The notes under the pieces are model-generated. The model did no database searches. It saw only the letters and a list, made by a program, of their open reading frames with translations, and was not told where the DNA came from. Of a stretch of DNA of 8,163 nucleotides, positions 1 to 5,505 are shown one piece after another. Within the stretch, counting starts at the first letter, position 1; each line of letters opens with the position of its first letter. The stretch lies in NCBI GenBank assembly GCA_018713805.1, contig DVOF01000090.1, positions 1 to 8,163 on the forward strand, written 5' to 3'. The position numbers and the translations under genes were made by a program. The stretch is from Candidatus Aphodoplasma excrementigallinarum (GTDB lineage: Bacteria > Bacillota > Clostridia > UBA1381 > UMGS1253).

Positions 1-552
1 ATTATAAACGACTGTAACCTCGTTGTCGTGGTCAAAACGCCACACAAAAAAGTCCGGGACATCCGGCGGCGCAGATGCAGGATTTACCCCAATATGAACC
101 AGTTGGATTCCGCTTTCGCTTAGAAGCGGAATCATAGCCTTTGTATGCCCGGGCACATCGGTGTATTTACCCGCTATAGTCTTACGCCCAAATTGCTGGT
201 CGAGCCTTTTGGCTATAGAGAGCCCATACCGGAACAGCCCTGCGTCCATAGCCTCGGTGTGCATGGTAAAGGGAAGCGCATGGTAACTGATATCTCCCTC
301 ACGAAGTGCGCGCTCCATGGCGGCGCGTTCGTCGCCTTGTGCCGTTTCTAAATAGCGCGCAATCATCCACGAGCCGACCGTCCATACGAACCGTTCTTCC
401 CGCCTGCTTGTTTTCAGGCTGTTTGCAAGACGGATTGCCGTTGGGATATAATTGTGTATATAATCGTCAATGACGGCGCTTACATAATCAGTGAAGCCTA
501 CGTCCAAATGCGTTTTAAAAAGTAAAATAACTTTGTTGACCGATAAATCCAT
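1..552 (-). CDS. DUF5054 / GH38-like putative glycosidase, N-terminal part (3' end beyond left edge)
   Basis: I translated this frame by hand: 184 codons run from an ATG at 552 to base 1 without a stop, so the C-terminal part lies outside the window. The start has a strong GGAGG five to six bases upstream. Near the N-terminus is HLDVGF (H15, D17), which resembles the HxDxG zinc-ligand motif opening the catalytic domain of family 38 alpha-mannosidases. Further on are LPFTMHTE (residues 93-100), TDVPGHT (131-137; D132 and H136 could match the GH38 Asp nucleophile and following GH motif), and HIGVNPAS then PPDVP (153-166). This pattern is what I remember of the DUF5054 family, a little-studied group with a GH38-like N-terminal fold; no activity is established that I can cite. 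No signal peptide is apparent, so a cytoplasmic enzyme acting on imported sugars is plausible but inferred. It follows the PAP2-like gene by 27 nt on the same strand. The family call is fairly firm, the substrate unknown. Confidence 0.8.
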   Translation of the reverse strand, partial: MDLSVNKVILLFKTHLDVGFTDYVSAVIDDYIHNYIPTAIRLANSLKTSRREERFVWTVGSWMIARYLETAQGDERAAMERALREGDISYHALPFTMHTEAMDAGLFRYGLSIAKRLDQQFGRKTIAGKYTDVPGHTKAMIPLLSESGIQLVHIGVNPASAPPDVPDFFVWRFDHDNEVTVVYN

Positions 553-558
553 GTCGTA

Positions 559-563
559 CCTCC
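559..563 (-). promoter_or_regulatory. Shine-Dalgarno of the DUF5054 gene
   Basis: The minus strand reads GGAGG-TACGAC-ATG, with the ATG at 552. This near-consensus site fixes the start of the left-edge gene. It also shows that the gene is translated independently of the upstream PAP2-like gene, which stops 27 nt earlier. Confidence 0.8.
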
Positions 564-579
564 GTTTTTGCCTGATTCC

Positions 580-1035
580 TTAAAATACGAAAAAGTGCAT
601 TATACAGGCGACCGCAATGCCAAGTATCGCACCGGCAAACACCTCGAACGGCGTGTGCCCGAGCAACTCCTTCAGGCGTTCCCCCTGGATTTCCGGACCC
701 TCGTCCCAATGTTCAATGATCTGGTTGAGAATGGAGGCCTGCTTGCCGGCCGCACGCCGCACGCCGGAAGCATCGTACATGACGATCAGGCCAAACACGA
801 AGCAAGCGGCAAACAACGGGCTTTGAAACCCGGAGTTGAAGCCTACCATCATCATAAGCGACGTCACAAAAGATGAGTGCGAGCTCGGCATCCCTCCCGC
901 GCCGATCAGCCGGTGGAAATCCACCTTTCTGTCAAGGATATAGACAAAAACCACCTTCAAAACCTGCGCAAGCGCCCAGGCGAGAACCGCGGTCCATAAG
1001 ACCTGGTTATAGAACAACTCGTTAAACAATTCCAT
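580..1035 (-). CDS. Divergent PAP2 family membrane protein (YuiD/DUF212-like)
   Basis: A 151-residue integral membrane protein of the family annotated as acid phosphatase / vanadium-dependent haloperoxidase related, typified by Bacillus subtilis YuiD at about the same length. It has hydrophobic spans near residues 12-34, 73-88 and 130-150. The family motifs are clear: LDRK (34-37), GGMPSSHSS (47-55), equivalent to the PSGH motif of PAP2 phosphatases, YDASGVRRAAG (87-97) and LGHTPFEV (125-132), whose H127 is the candidate second catalytic histidine. The ATG at 1035 has AGGAGAG about ten bases upstream, rather far but usable. It follows ispA by 32 nt; ispA next to this family recurs in Clostridia from memory, which suggests a lipid- or isoprenoid-diphosphate substrate. 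That is inference, as the family has no firmly assigned reaction. Family call confident, function open. Confidence 0.88.
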   Translation of the reverse strand: MELFNELFYNQVLWTAVLAWALAQVLKVVFVYILDRKVDFHRLIGAGGMPSSHSSFVTSLMMMVGFNSGFQSPLFAACFVFGLIVMYDASGVRRAAGKQASILNQIIEHWDEGPEIQGERLKELLGHTPFEVFAGAILGIAVACIMHFFVF

Positions 1036-1067
1036 AGAATAGCTACTCTCCTGTCGGATATCATTCT

Positions 1068-1949
1068 TTATTTATTCCTGTGGAGCAAATAATCTGTCAT
1101 GGCACAAAGGAACTCGGCCCGTTTCCCAAACTGCGCGAGAGCATCTTTTGCCGTTTTGGAGTGCGAAAGAAGCAGCTCCTTGGCCTTGTCCAGCCCATAT
1201 AACGTTACGTATGTATTTTTGTTGGCCTCACGGTCGCCGCCGGTCGGCTTCCCAAGCGCGGTGGAATCGCCCTCAACATCTAAAATGTCGTCTTTGATCT
1301 GGAAAGCAAGGCCAAGATGGCAGGCATACAGCTCTAATGCTGTTACCTGAGCCTGCGACGCACCGCCTAAAATTGCGCCGCCGCAGACAGCGGCTTTGAT
1401 CAGGCCGCCCGTCTTTTTCTCATGCAATTGCCGCAGTTCTGCCTGGCTGATCTGCTTGTTTTCGCTTTGTATATCAAGCACCTGCCCGCCGATCATACCG
1501 CAAATCCCGGAGCATTTTGCTATATAAGCCGCAGCAGAAAGCGCTCTTTTTGCATTCGGAAATGGTGCGGCAAGCATGGTTTCAAACGCGTAATTTAAAA
1601 GTGCGTCGCCAGCAAGAACCGCCATAGCCTCGCCAAATACGACGTGATTCGTCTTCCGTCCGCGACGCAGGTCGGAATCGTCCATTGCGGGCAGGTCGTC
1701 GTGAATCAGCGAATACGTATGAATCATCTCAAGCGCGCAGGCATAGGGCATTGCCGCCGCGCTGTCCAGCTCAAACAGTTCATAGGCCGCCAGCAGGAGT
1801 ACCGGGCGGATGCGCTTTCCACCGGCAAAAACGCTGTAACGCATAGCTTCCAAAATCTCCGCAGGCGCATCATCCGCTGCACATAAATATTGTTTTAATG
1901 CCTGATCGACAGCAGCCGTACGGCTGGCAAAAACCGTTTCAAAATCCAT
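1068..1949 (-). CDS. ispA: Farnesyl/geranylgeranyl diphosphate synthase (class 1 polyprenyl synthase)
   Basis: Condenses IPP with allylic diphosphates to give FPP (possibly GGPP), the precursor for undecaprenyl phosphate and quinones. The 293-residue product fits bacterial IspA (about 290-300). Visible motifs are GKRIRP (44-49, IPP binding), the first aspartate-rich motif DDLPAMDDSD (84-93) with the two-residue insertion typical of bacterial FPP synthases, KTGG (179-182), the second aspartate-rich motif DDILD (220-224) and GKPTGGD (233-239). I place the start at the ATG at 1949. GGAG sits six bases upstream, the stop of xseB is one base before it, and MDFET... matches the usual IspA N-terminus. 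An in-frame ATG at 1961 would add four residues and overlap xseB by 11 nt, but its only SD-like bases are too close. FPP versus GGPP cannot be decided from the motif alone. Confidence 0.96.
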   Translation of the reverse strand: MDFETVFASRTAAVDQALKQYLCAADDAPAEILEAMRYSVFAGGKRIRPVLLLAAYELFELDSAAAMPYACALEMIHTYSLIHDDLPAMDDSDLRRGRKTNHVVFGEAMAVLAGDALLNYAFETMLAAPFPNAKRALSAAAYIAKCSGICGMIGGQVLDIQSENKQISQAELRQLHEKKTGGLIKAAVCGGAILGGASQAQVTALELYACHLGLAFQIKDDILDVEGDSTALGKPTGGDREANKNTYVTLYGLDKAKELLLSHSKTAKDALAQFGKRAEFLCAMTDYLLHRNK

Positions 1950-1950
1950 A

Positions 1951-2184
1951 TCATTCTCCATCTTCCATCAAAAAATCCTGTTCTACCATTTCCCCGTCTT
2001 TTTTCAGCAAGACGTTGACCTTTTGCTCCGCCTCATCCAAAAGCTTATTGCATTGCGCAGAGAGCATAACGCCGCGCTCAAACAGCTTTAGCGATTCGTC
2101 GAGCGGGATATCGTTTTTCTCAAGCTTTGCTACGATTTCCTCAAGTTCTTTGATATTAGTTTCAAAATTGATTTTTTCACTCAT
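1951..2184 (-). CDS. xseB: Exodeoxyribonuclease VII small subunit
   Basis: A 77-residue acidic helical protein with the XseB pattern: INFETNIKELEEIV (5-18), then LEKNDIPLDESLKLFERG (21-38), then a second helix with CNKLLDEAEQKV (45-56). Several copies of XseB wrap the coiled-coil arm of XseA and are needed for the processive single-strand exonuclease. The start is the ATG at 2184. It gives the usual XseB length and N-terminus and leaves 43 nt after the xseA stop, the longest gap in the window. The open frame could extend to a TTG at 2247 inside xseA, but that has no SD and adds an unrelated tail. The SD of the chosen start is weak (AAAGGG about ten bases upstream), so expression may depend on coupling to xseA. 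The stop is one base from the ispA start. Confidence 0.95.
   Translation of the reverse strand: MSEKINFETNIKELEEIVAKLEKNDIPLDESLKLFERGVMLSAQCNKLLDEAEQKVNVLLKKDGEMVEQDFLMEDGE
1956..1959 (-). promoter_or_regulatory. Shine-Dalgarno deciding the ispA start
   Basis: The minus strand shows GGAG-AATGAT-ATG, with the ATG at 1949. The site lies inside the last codons of xseB, so the two genes are probably translationally coupled. The alternative ATG at 1961 overlaps the SD itself. Confidence 0.65.
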
Positions 2185-2227
2185 GCTTATTCGGCCCTTT
2201 CGTAAAAAATACGTCCCTATCCTGATT
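2185..2227 (-). other. Longest intergenic gap (43 nt), xseA-xseB
   Basis: This is the only non-coding stretch above 32 nt. On the minus strand it holds a T-run flanked by CGTA/TACG and an AAAGGG that may be the weak xseB SD. No convincing terminator or promoter is seen. All other gaps are 1 to 32 nt, so the window has no gene-free region that could hold an unannotated gene. Confidence 0.5.
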
Positions 2228-3412
2228 TTACAAAAATTTAGCTCCAACCGAGCCGTCAGACAAGATAAGCTCGAATTCCGTACCGGAAACGGCGTCGCCC
2301 CTTTGCCGGATTACCGTACCATCCTTGCTTTTGGCAATGCTGTACCCGCGCCCCAGCACGGCGAGCGGGCTCATTGCATCCAGCCTGCCGGCTGCCGCCT
2401 TGATTTCTTCCCTTTTCCGGTCAAGAATTAATTTTGTGTTGCGGATAAGATGCTTCGTCATATCGTCCAGCAGTACCCGATTGTCAGCCAGCTTGGCTGC
2501 CGGGCTCCGAAGCGTTATTTTTTCAATTTGGGAGCGTTTCATCCGAATCGTATGCAAAGCGTCCATAATAACACGCGAACGCATGGATAAGATTTTCTCA
2601 CGCAGCTCCGCGACGGACGGCACGACAAGCTCTGCCGCTGCCGACGGGGTCGGCGCACGCAGGTCGGCAACAAAATCCGCGATTGTAAAGTCCGTTTCAT
2701 GCCCGACTGCGGAAACAACCGGGATTTCAGAAGCGTAAATCGCGCGCGCAGTCCGTTCCTCGTTAAAAGCCCATAAATCCTCGATCGAGCCGCCGCCGCG
2801 CCCCACAATCAGCACATCGGCAAGCTTGTGGGCATTGAAATATTCAATTGCCTCAGCAATCCCAGCAGACGCGCCTTCACCTTGTACAAGCGTCGGATAA
2901 ATCAGCACCTTCGCGCAAGGGTAGCGCCGCGACAAAATATTGATAATATCGCGGATTGCCGCGCCCGTCGTCGCGGTCACAACGCCGATCGTATTTGGAT
3001 ACGGCGGGAGCGGCTTCTTCTTCGTCTCGTCGAATAGCCCCTCCTCCTGCAAACGCGCCTTTAGTTGCTCATACGCAATATGCAAAGAGCCGACGCCGTC
3101 CGGCTGCATTTCTTCAATATATAACTGGTACGAACCGTCGCGTTCATAGACCGAAACGCGCCCGCGGGCCAAAACCTTCATGCCGTTTTCCGGCGCAAAC
3201 GCGAGCCGCGCCGCGTTTGCCTTAAACATAACAGCTTTCAAAACGCCGCCCTCGTCCTTGAGCGTCAGGTAGCAATGGCCTGTATAATGCCGTTTAAAGT
3301 TTGAAATCTCGCCCTTGACCCATATGTTATTCAAAATGGAGGTCCCGTCGAGCATTTGCTTAATAAAACGGTTCAGCTGTGAGACGGTTGCCGTATAGAT
3401 TTTTCCTTCCAT
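2228..3412 (-). CDS. xseA: Exodeoxyribonuclease VII large subunit
   Basis: Catalytic subunit of exonuclease VII, which degrades single-stranded DNA in both directions to short oligonucleotides during repair and recombination. The 394 residues contain an N-terminal OB-fold (about 1-105, including VKGEISNFKRH near 32-42 and GHCYLTLKD), then the catalytic core with GVVTATTGAAIRDI (143-156), GRGGGSIEDLWAFNE (204-218) and GHETDFTIADFVADLRAPTPS (237-257). A charged helical arm follows (about 265-345), and the C-terminal segment contains SPLAVLGRGYSI (348-359). The length is slightly below E. coli XseA but normal for Bacillota. GTG (3415) and ATG (3412) are adjacent; the ATG is preferred because GGGAGG ends six bases before it, against three before the GTG. 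Its small subunit follows 43 nt downstream, and nusB precedes it by 30 nt. Confidence 0.97.
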   Translation of the reverse strand: MEGKIYTATVSQLNRFIKQMLDGTSILNNIWVKGEISNFKRHYTGHCYLTLKDEGGVLKAVMFKANAARLAFAPENGMKVLARGRVSVYERDGSYQLYIEEMQPDGVGSLHIAYEQLKARLQEEGLFDETKKKPLPPYPNTIGVVTATTGAAIRDIINILSRRYPCAKVLIYPTLVQGEGASAGIAEAIEYFNAHKLADVLIVGRGGGSIEDLWAFNEERTARAIYASEIPVVSAVGHETDFTIADFVADLRAPTPSAAAELVVPSVAELREKILSMRSRVIMDALHTIRMKRSQIEKITLRSPAAKLADNRVLLDDMTKHLIRNTKLILDRKREEIKAAAGRLDAMSPLAVLGRGYSIAKSKDGTVIRQRGDAVSGTEFELILSDGSVGAKFL

Positions 3413-3418
3413 CACATG

Positions 3419-3423
3419 CCTCC
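3419..3423 (-). promoter_or_regulatory. Shine-Dalgarno of xseA
   Basis: GGAGG within GGGGAGG lies six bases before the ATG at 3412 and only three before the GTG at 3415. The spacing favours the ATG. The difference is a single N-terminal residue. Confidence 0.65.
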
Positions 3424-3442
3424 CCTTTCAGATATAACGATT

Positions 3443-3862
3443 CTAACCGCGTTTTTCCTTCACGATTCCACTCAAAACACCATTGATAAAGGAAGGCGCC
3501 TCCTCAACGTCGTACTCTTTTGCAAGATTGACCGCCTCATTGACTGCCACGCTTTCCGGGATATCGTCGGCAAAAAGCAACTCGTAGGCCGCCAGCCGCA
3601 AGATTGCAAGGCTGACCTTGGAGAGTCGCTCCGTCCGCCAGCCGGGCTTTAGATGGCGGGAAATCGCCTCGTCGAGCGTGTCCCGCTTTTCATATATCCC
3701 GTTTGCAGTCGAAATGATATACAGGTACTGCTTTTTATCCGACTTTTTCAAGGCTTGGTTTTCTTCTTCAAACAGCTCTACGACCTCCGAGTACGATTCC
3801 TTCTGTGCCGTGATCTGAAATGCGAGCTTGAACGCCTCGCATCTGGCCTCGCTTCTGTTCAT
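3443..3862 (-). CDS. nusB: Transcription antitermination factor NusB
   Basis: A 139-residue all-helical protein. With ribosomal protein S10 (NusE), NusB binds boxA RNA and supports antitermination and processing of rRNA transcripts. The family pattern is present: MNRSEARCEAFKLAFQ (1-16), a variable middle rich in Glu and Lys, then SKVSLAILRLAAYELLF (83-99), IPESVAVNEAVNLAKEYD (103-120) and FINGVLSGI (126-134). The length is typical. The ATG at 3862 has GGAGGT five bases upstream, and the stop is TAG. nusB-xseA-xseB-ispA is a widely conserved order in Bacillota, which supports the call. The usual upstream Asp23-family gene is absent and rpiB sits there instead, 30 nt away. Confidence 0.96.
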   Translation of the reverse strand: MNRSEARCEAFKLAFQITAQKESYSEVVELFEEENQALKKSDKKQYLYIISTANGIYEKRDTLDEAISRHLKPGWRTERLSKVSLAILRLAAYELLFADDIPESVAVNEAVNLAKEYDVEEAPSFINGVLSGIVKEKRG

Positions 3863-3892
3863 CTGTGACCTCCAATTTTTATTAACCGGCTT

Positions 3893-4327
3893 TTATTCTT
3901 CAATCGACATGATTTTCCCGACGCGCTTTTCGTGCCTGCCGCCCTCAAACTCCGCGCCGACAAACGCATCCACAATGTCGAGTGCAATGCTCACGCCCGT
4001 CGTGCGCCCGCCGAGGCAAAGCACATTTGCGTTATTGTGCATCCGCGCCATCCGTCCGTCAAAGGTACTGTGGCAGAGCGCCGCGCGTATCCCGTGCATT
4101 TTGTTGGCCGCCATGCTAATCCCGATCCCAGTCCCGCAGATCAAAATCCCCAGCTCGCATTCGCCGCCTGTCACTTTATCGCAGACCTTAACCGCAATAT
4201 CTGGATAATCGACGGCGTCCGGGCTGTAACAACCGCAATCTAAAACGGGAATCTCCTTCTTTTCAAGATACTGAATAATCTCTCGCTTCAGTTCGTAGCC
4301 GCCGTGGTCGCTTCCAATCGCTATCAT
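3893..4327 (-). CDS. rpiB: Ribose 5-phosphate isomerase B
   Basis: Interconverts ribulose 5-phosphate and ribose 5-phosphate in the non-oxidative pentose phosphate pathway. At 144 residues it matches the RpiB/LacAB family. D7-H8 lie in SDHGGYELK, C64 in ILICGTGIGISMAANK is the catalytic cysteine position, H97 with N98-N99 lies in MHNNANVLCLGGR, and R131/R135 in FEGGRHEKRV are the phosphate-binding arginines. One region differs from the commoner T-A/S-R pattern: residues 86-93 read HSTFDGRM, within family variation as far as I can judge. LacA/LacB (galactose 6-phosphate isomerase) are relatives, but the catalytic Cys and the solitary gene favour RpiB. The start overlaps the tsaB stop as ATGA, with a perfect AGGAGG seven bases upstream inside tsaB. 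Confidence 0.95.
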   Translation of the reverse strand: MIAIGSDHGGYELKREIIQYLEKKEIPVLDCGCYSPDAVDYPDIAVKVCDKVTGGECELGILICGTGIGISMAANKMHGIRAALCHSTFDGRMARMHNNANVLCLGGRTTGVSIALDIVDAFVGAEFEGGRHEKRVGKIMSIEE

Positions 4328-5049
4328 TTTTGTTCCTCCTGGTTTGATTCTTTCTGTTTTTCCTCGTATTCGCGTTCCGCCTGTGACTTTCTAAGATAGA
4401 CGGGCCGAATTTCATTGTAGGTACCCGCGCCTTGTTCAGCGTAAAGCGTCAGCGCCGCAGCAGCTACGGAAGAAGCCCGCTGCAAACACGCATTGCCCGG
4501 TACAAAAGAAGCACGCCCGCCCAGCGCCGTTTGGATTTCATCCCCGAAACGGGCTATGCCGTCGCCTAAAAATACGGCCTGCCGCTCCTGTGCCTTTACG
4601 TTATCCAAAAGCGTATGAATCGATATGGCACAAGGCTCGATTATGCCTTGCAGCGCATTGCCCTTCCAAACATACGCCGCCGTATAGACCTGGTCCCGGC
4701 GCGCGTCCAAGATGGGGACGATAAGCCCTTCACAGCAGGGCACGTTATACGCCAGCGCAGCAAGGGTCGATACGCCGATGACCGGCTTATCGCAGGCATG
4801 TGCCAGCCCTTTTATTGTTGCAAGCCCGATCCGGAGCCCGGTAAAGGAACCCGGTCCGTCCGCCGCCGCAAACAGGTCAATGTCCTGAATATCCGTTTCT
4901 ACAAAGCGCAAAAGCGCGTCAATCATTGGCATCAGCGTTTGGGAATGTGTTTTTTTATAATTTGTGCTGATTTCTCCAATCAAAACACCGTCCGACATCA
5001 GCGCAGCCGACGCTACGTTTGCCGAACTGTCGATCGCCAGCAGTTTCAT
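4324..5049 (-). CDS. tsaB: tRNA t6A37 threonylcarbamoyltransferase complex subunit TsaB
   Basis: TsaB is the catalytically inactive ASKHA-fold partner that dimerises with TsaD and, with TsaE, transfers the threonylcarbamoyl group to A37 of ANN-decoding tRNAs. The 241 residues open with LLAIDSSANVASAAL (3-17) and contain HSQTLMPMIDALL (35-47) and the diagnostic DGPGSFTGLRIGLATIKGLA (64-83). The C-terminal part has EIRPVYLRKSQAEREYEEK, a normal TsaB ending with a charged tail. The ATG at 5049 overlaps the tsaE stop by four bases, and GGGAG lies eight bases upstream. In many Bacillota rimI and tsaD follow tsaB; here the next gene is rpiB, so TsaD must be encoded elsewhere. RimI acetylates ribosomal proteins and may be absent or distant. 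Confidence 0.96.
   Translation of the reverse strand: MKLLAIDSSANVASAALMSDGVLIGEISTNYKKTHSQTLMPMIDALLRFVETDIQDIDLFAAADGPGSFTGLRIGLATIKGLAHACDKPVIGVSTLAALAYNVPCCEGLIVPILDARRDQVYTAAYVWKGNALQGIIEPCAISIHTLLDNVKAQERQAVFLGDGIARFGDEIQTALGGRASFVPGNACLQRASSVAAAALTLYAEQGAGTYNEIRPVYLRKSQAEREYEEKQKESNQEEQK
4335..4340 (-). promoter_or_regulatory. Shine-Dalgarno of rpiB inside tsaB
   Basis: A full AGGAGG lies seven bases before the rpiB ATG (4327). It is read in the tsaB frame as part of Gln-Glu-Glu near the C-terminus. Despite the four-base gene overlap, rpiB can therefore recruit ribosomes on its own. Confidence 0.8.
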
Positions 5050-5489
5050 GATCCCCGCTCCCTTTCGATTGTGATTGTCCTTTGGTTCTCATCCGTGCTG
5101 CTCTTTAGTATCTCCACACGGATGACAGCTTCCGGGAGCAAGTCCGCAATTTTGTCCGGCCATTCAATTAGGCATACGCCGTCGCCAAACAAATAATCGT
5201 CAATGCCAACGGCCTCCATTTCGTCGCTTCCGGCAATCCGGTATACGTCAAAATGGTATATGGGAAGCGCAGCGATATATTCATTCATCAACGTGAAGGT
5301 CGGGCTGCTGGTGTACCCCTGATAGCCAAGCCCTTTCGCCACACCGGAAACAAACGCCGTTTTCCCCGCGCCAAGCCCGCCGTACAGGCATACGATGTCG
5401 CCCTTTTGCAGCGTTTTTGCAAAATTTTCTGCAATTGTTACCGTTTCTTCCCGGCTGTTCGATTGATAGTGTTCCAATTGCTTCACCAT
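5046..5489 (-). CDS. tsaE: tRNA t6A37 biosynthesis ATPase TsaE
   Basis: A small P-loop ATPase that binds the TsaB-TsaD dimer and is needed for repeated cycles of t6A formation. With the ATG at 5489 it has 147 residues, the family norm. SREET (12-16) lies in the N-terminal helix, the Walker A motif GGLGAGKT is at 37-44, and these are followed by SSPTFTLMNEY, YHFDVYRI and the LIEWPDK motif typical of TsaE. The open frame extends to a TTG at 5522, which would overlap fhs by 17 nt and add eleven residues (SACFKKLRKS) foreign to the family. Neither start has a strong SD, so the ATG is chosen on homology and on its 16-nt spacing from the fhs stop. Its stop overlaps the tsaB start (ATGA), consistent with stoichiometric coupling of two partners. 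Confidence 0.95.
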   Translation of the reverse strand: MVKQLEHYQSNSREETVTIAENFAKTLQKGDIVCLYGGLGAGKTAFVSGVAKGLGYQGYTSSPTFTLMNEYIAALPIYHFDVYRIAGSDEMEAVGIDDYLFGDGVCLIEWPDKIADLLPEAVIRVEILKSSTDENQRTITIERERGS

Positions 5490-5505
5490 ACTTTTTCGTA
5501 ATTTC

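Noticed and set aside
145..351. Small plus-strand open frame at the left end
   Set aside because: It is antisense to the DUF5054 gene, which has an SD, continuous frame and recognisable motifs. The plus-strand product has none.
2185..2227. Possible hairpin with T-run between xseA and xseB
   Set aside because: The inverted repeat is only four base pairs (CGTA/TACG) around the T-run itself, so it is not an intrinsic terminator.
1898..2431. 177-codon plus-strand open frame opposite xseB and the end of xseA
   Set aside because: The Ser/Phe/Ile-rich translation is what antisense reading of Glu/Lys-rich helical genes gives. No motif or convincing SD is seen.
4615..5196. 193-codon plus-strand open frame across tsaB and tsaE
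   Set aside because: It lies antisense to two well-identified genes, has a low-complexity Arg/Gln-rich product with no recognisable motif, and spans their junction. It is a shadow frame.
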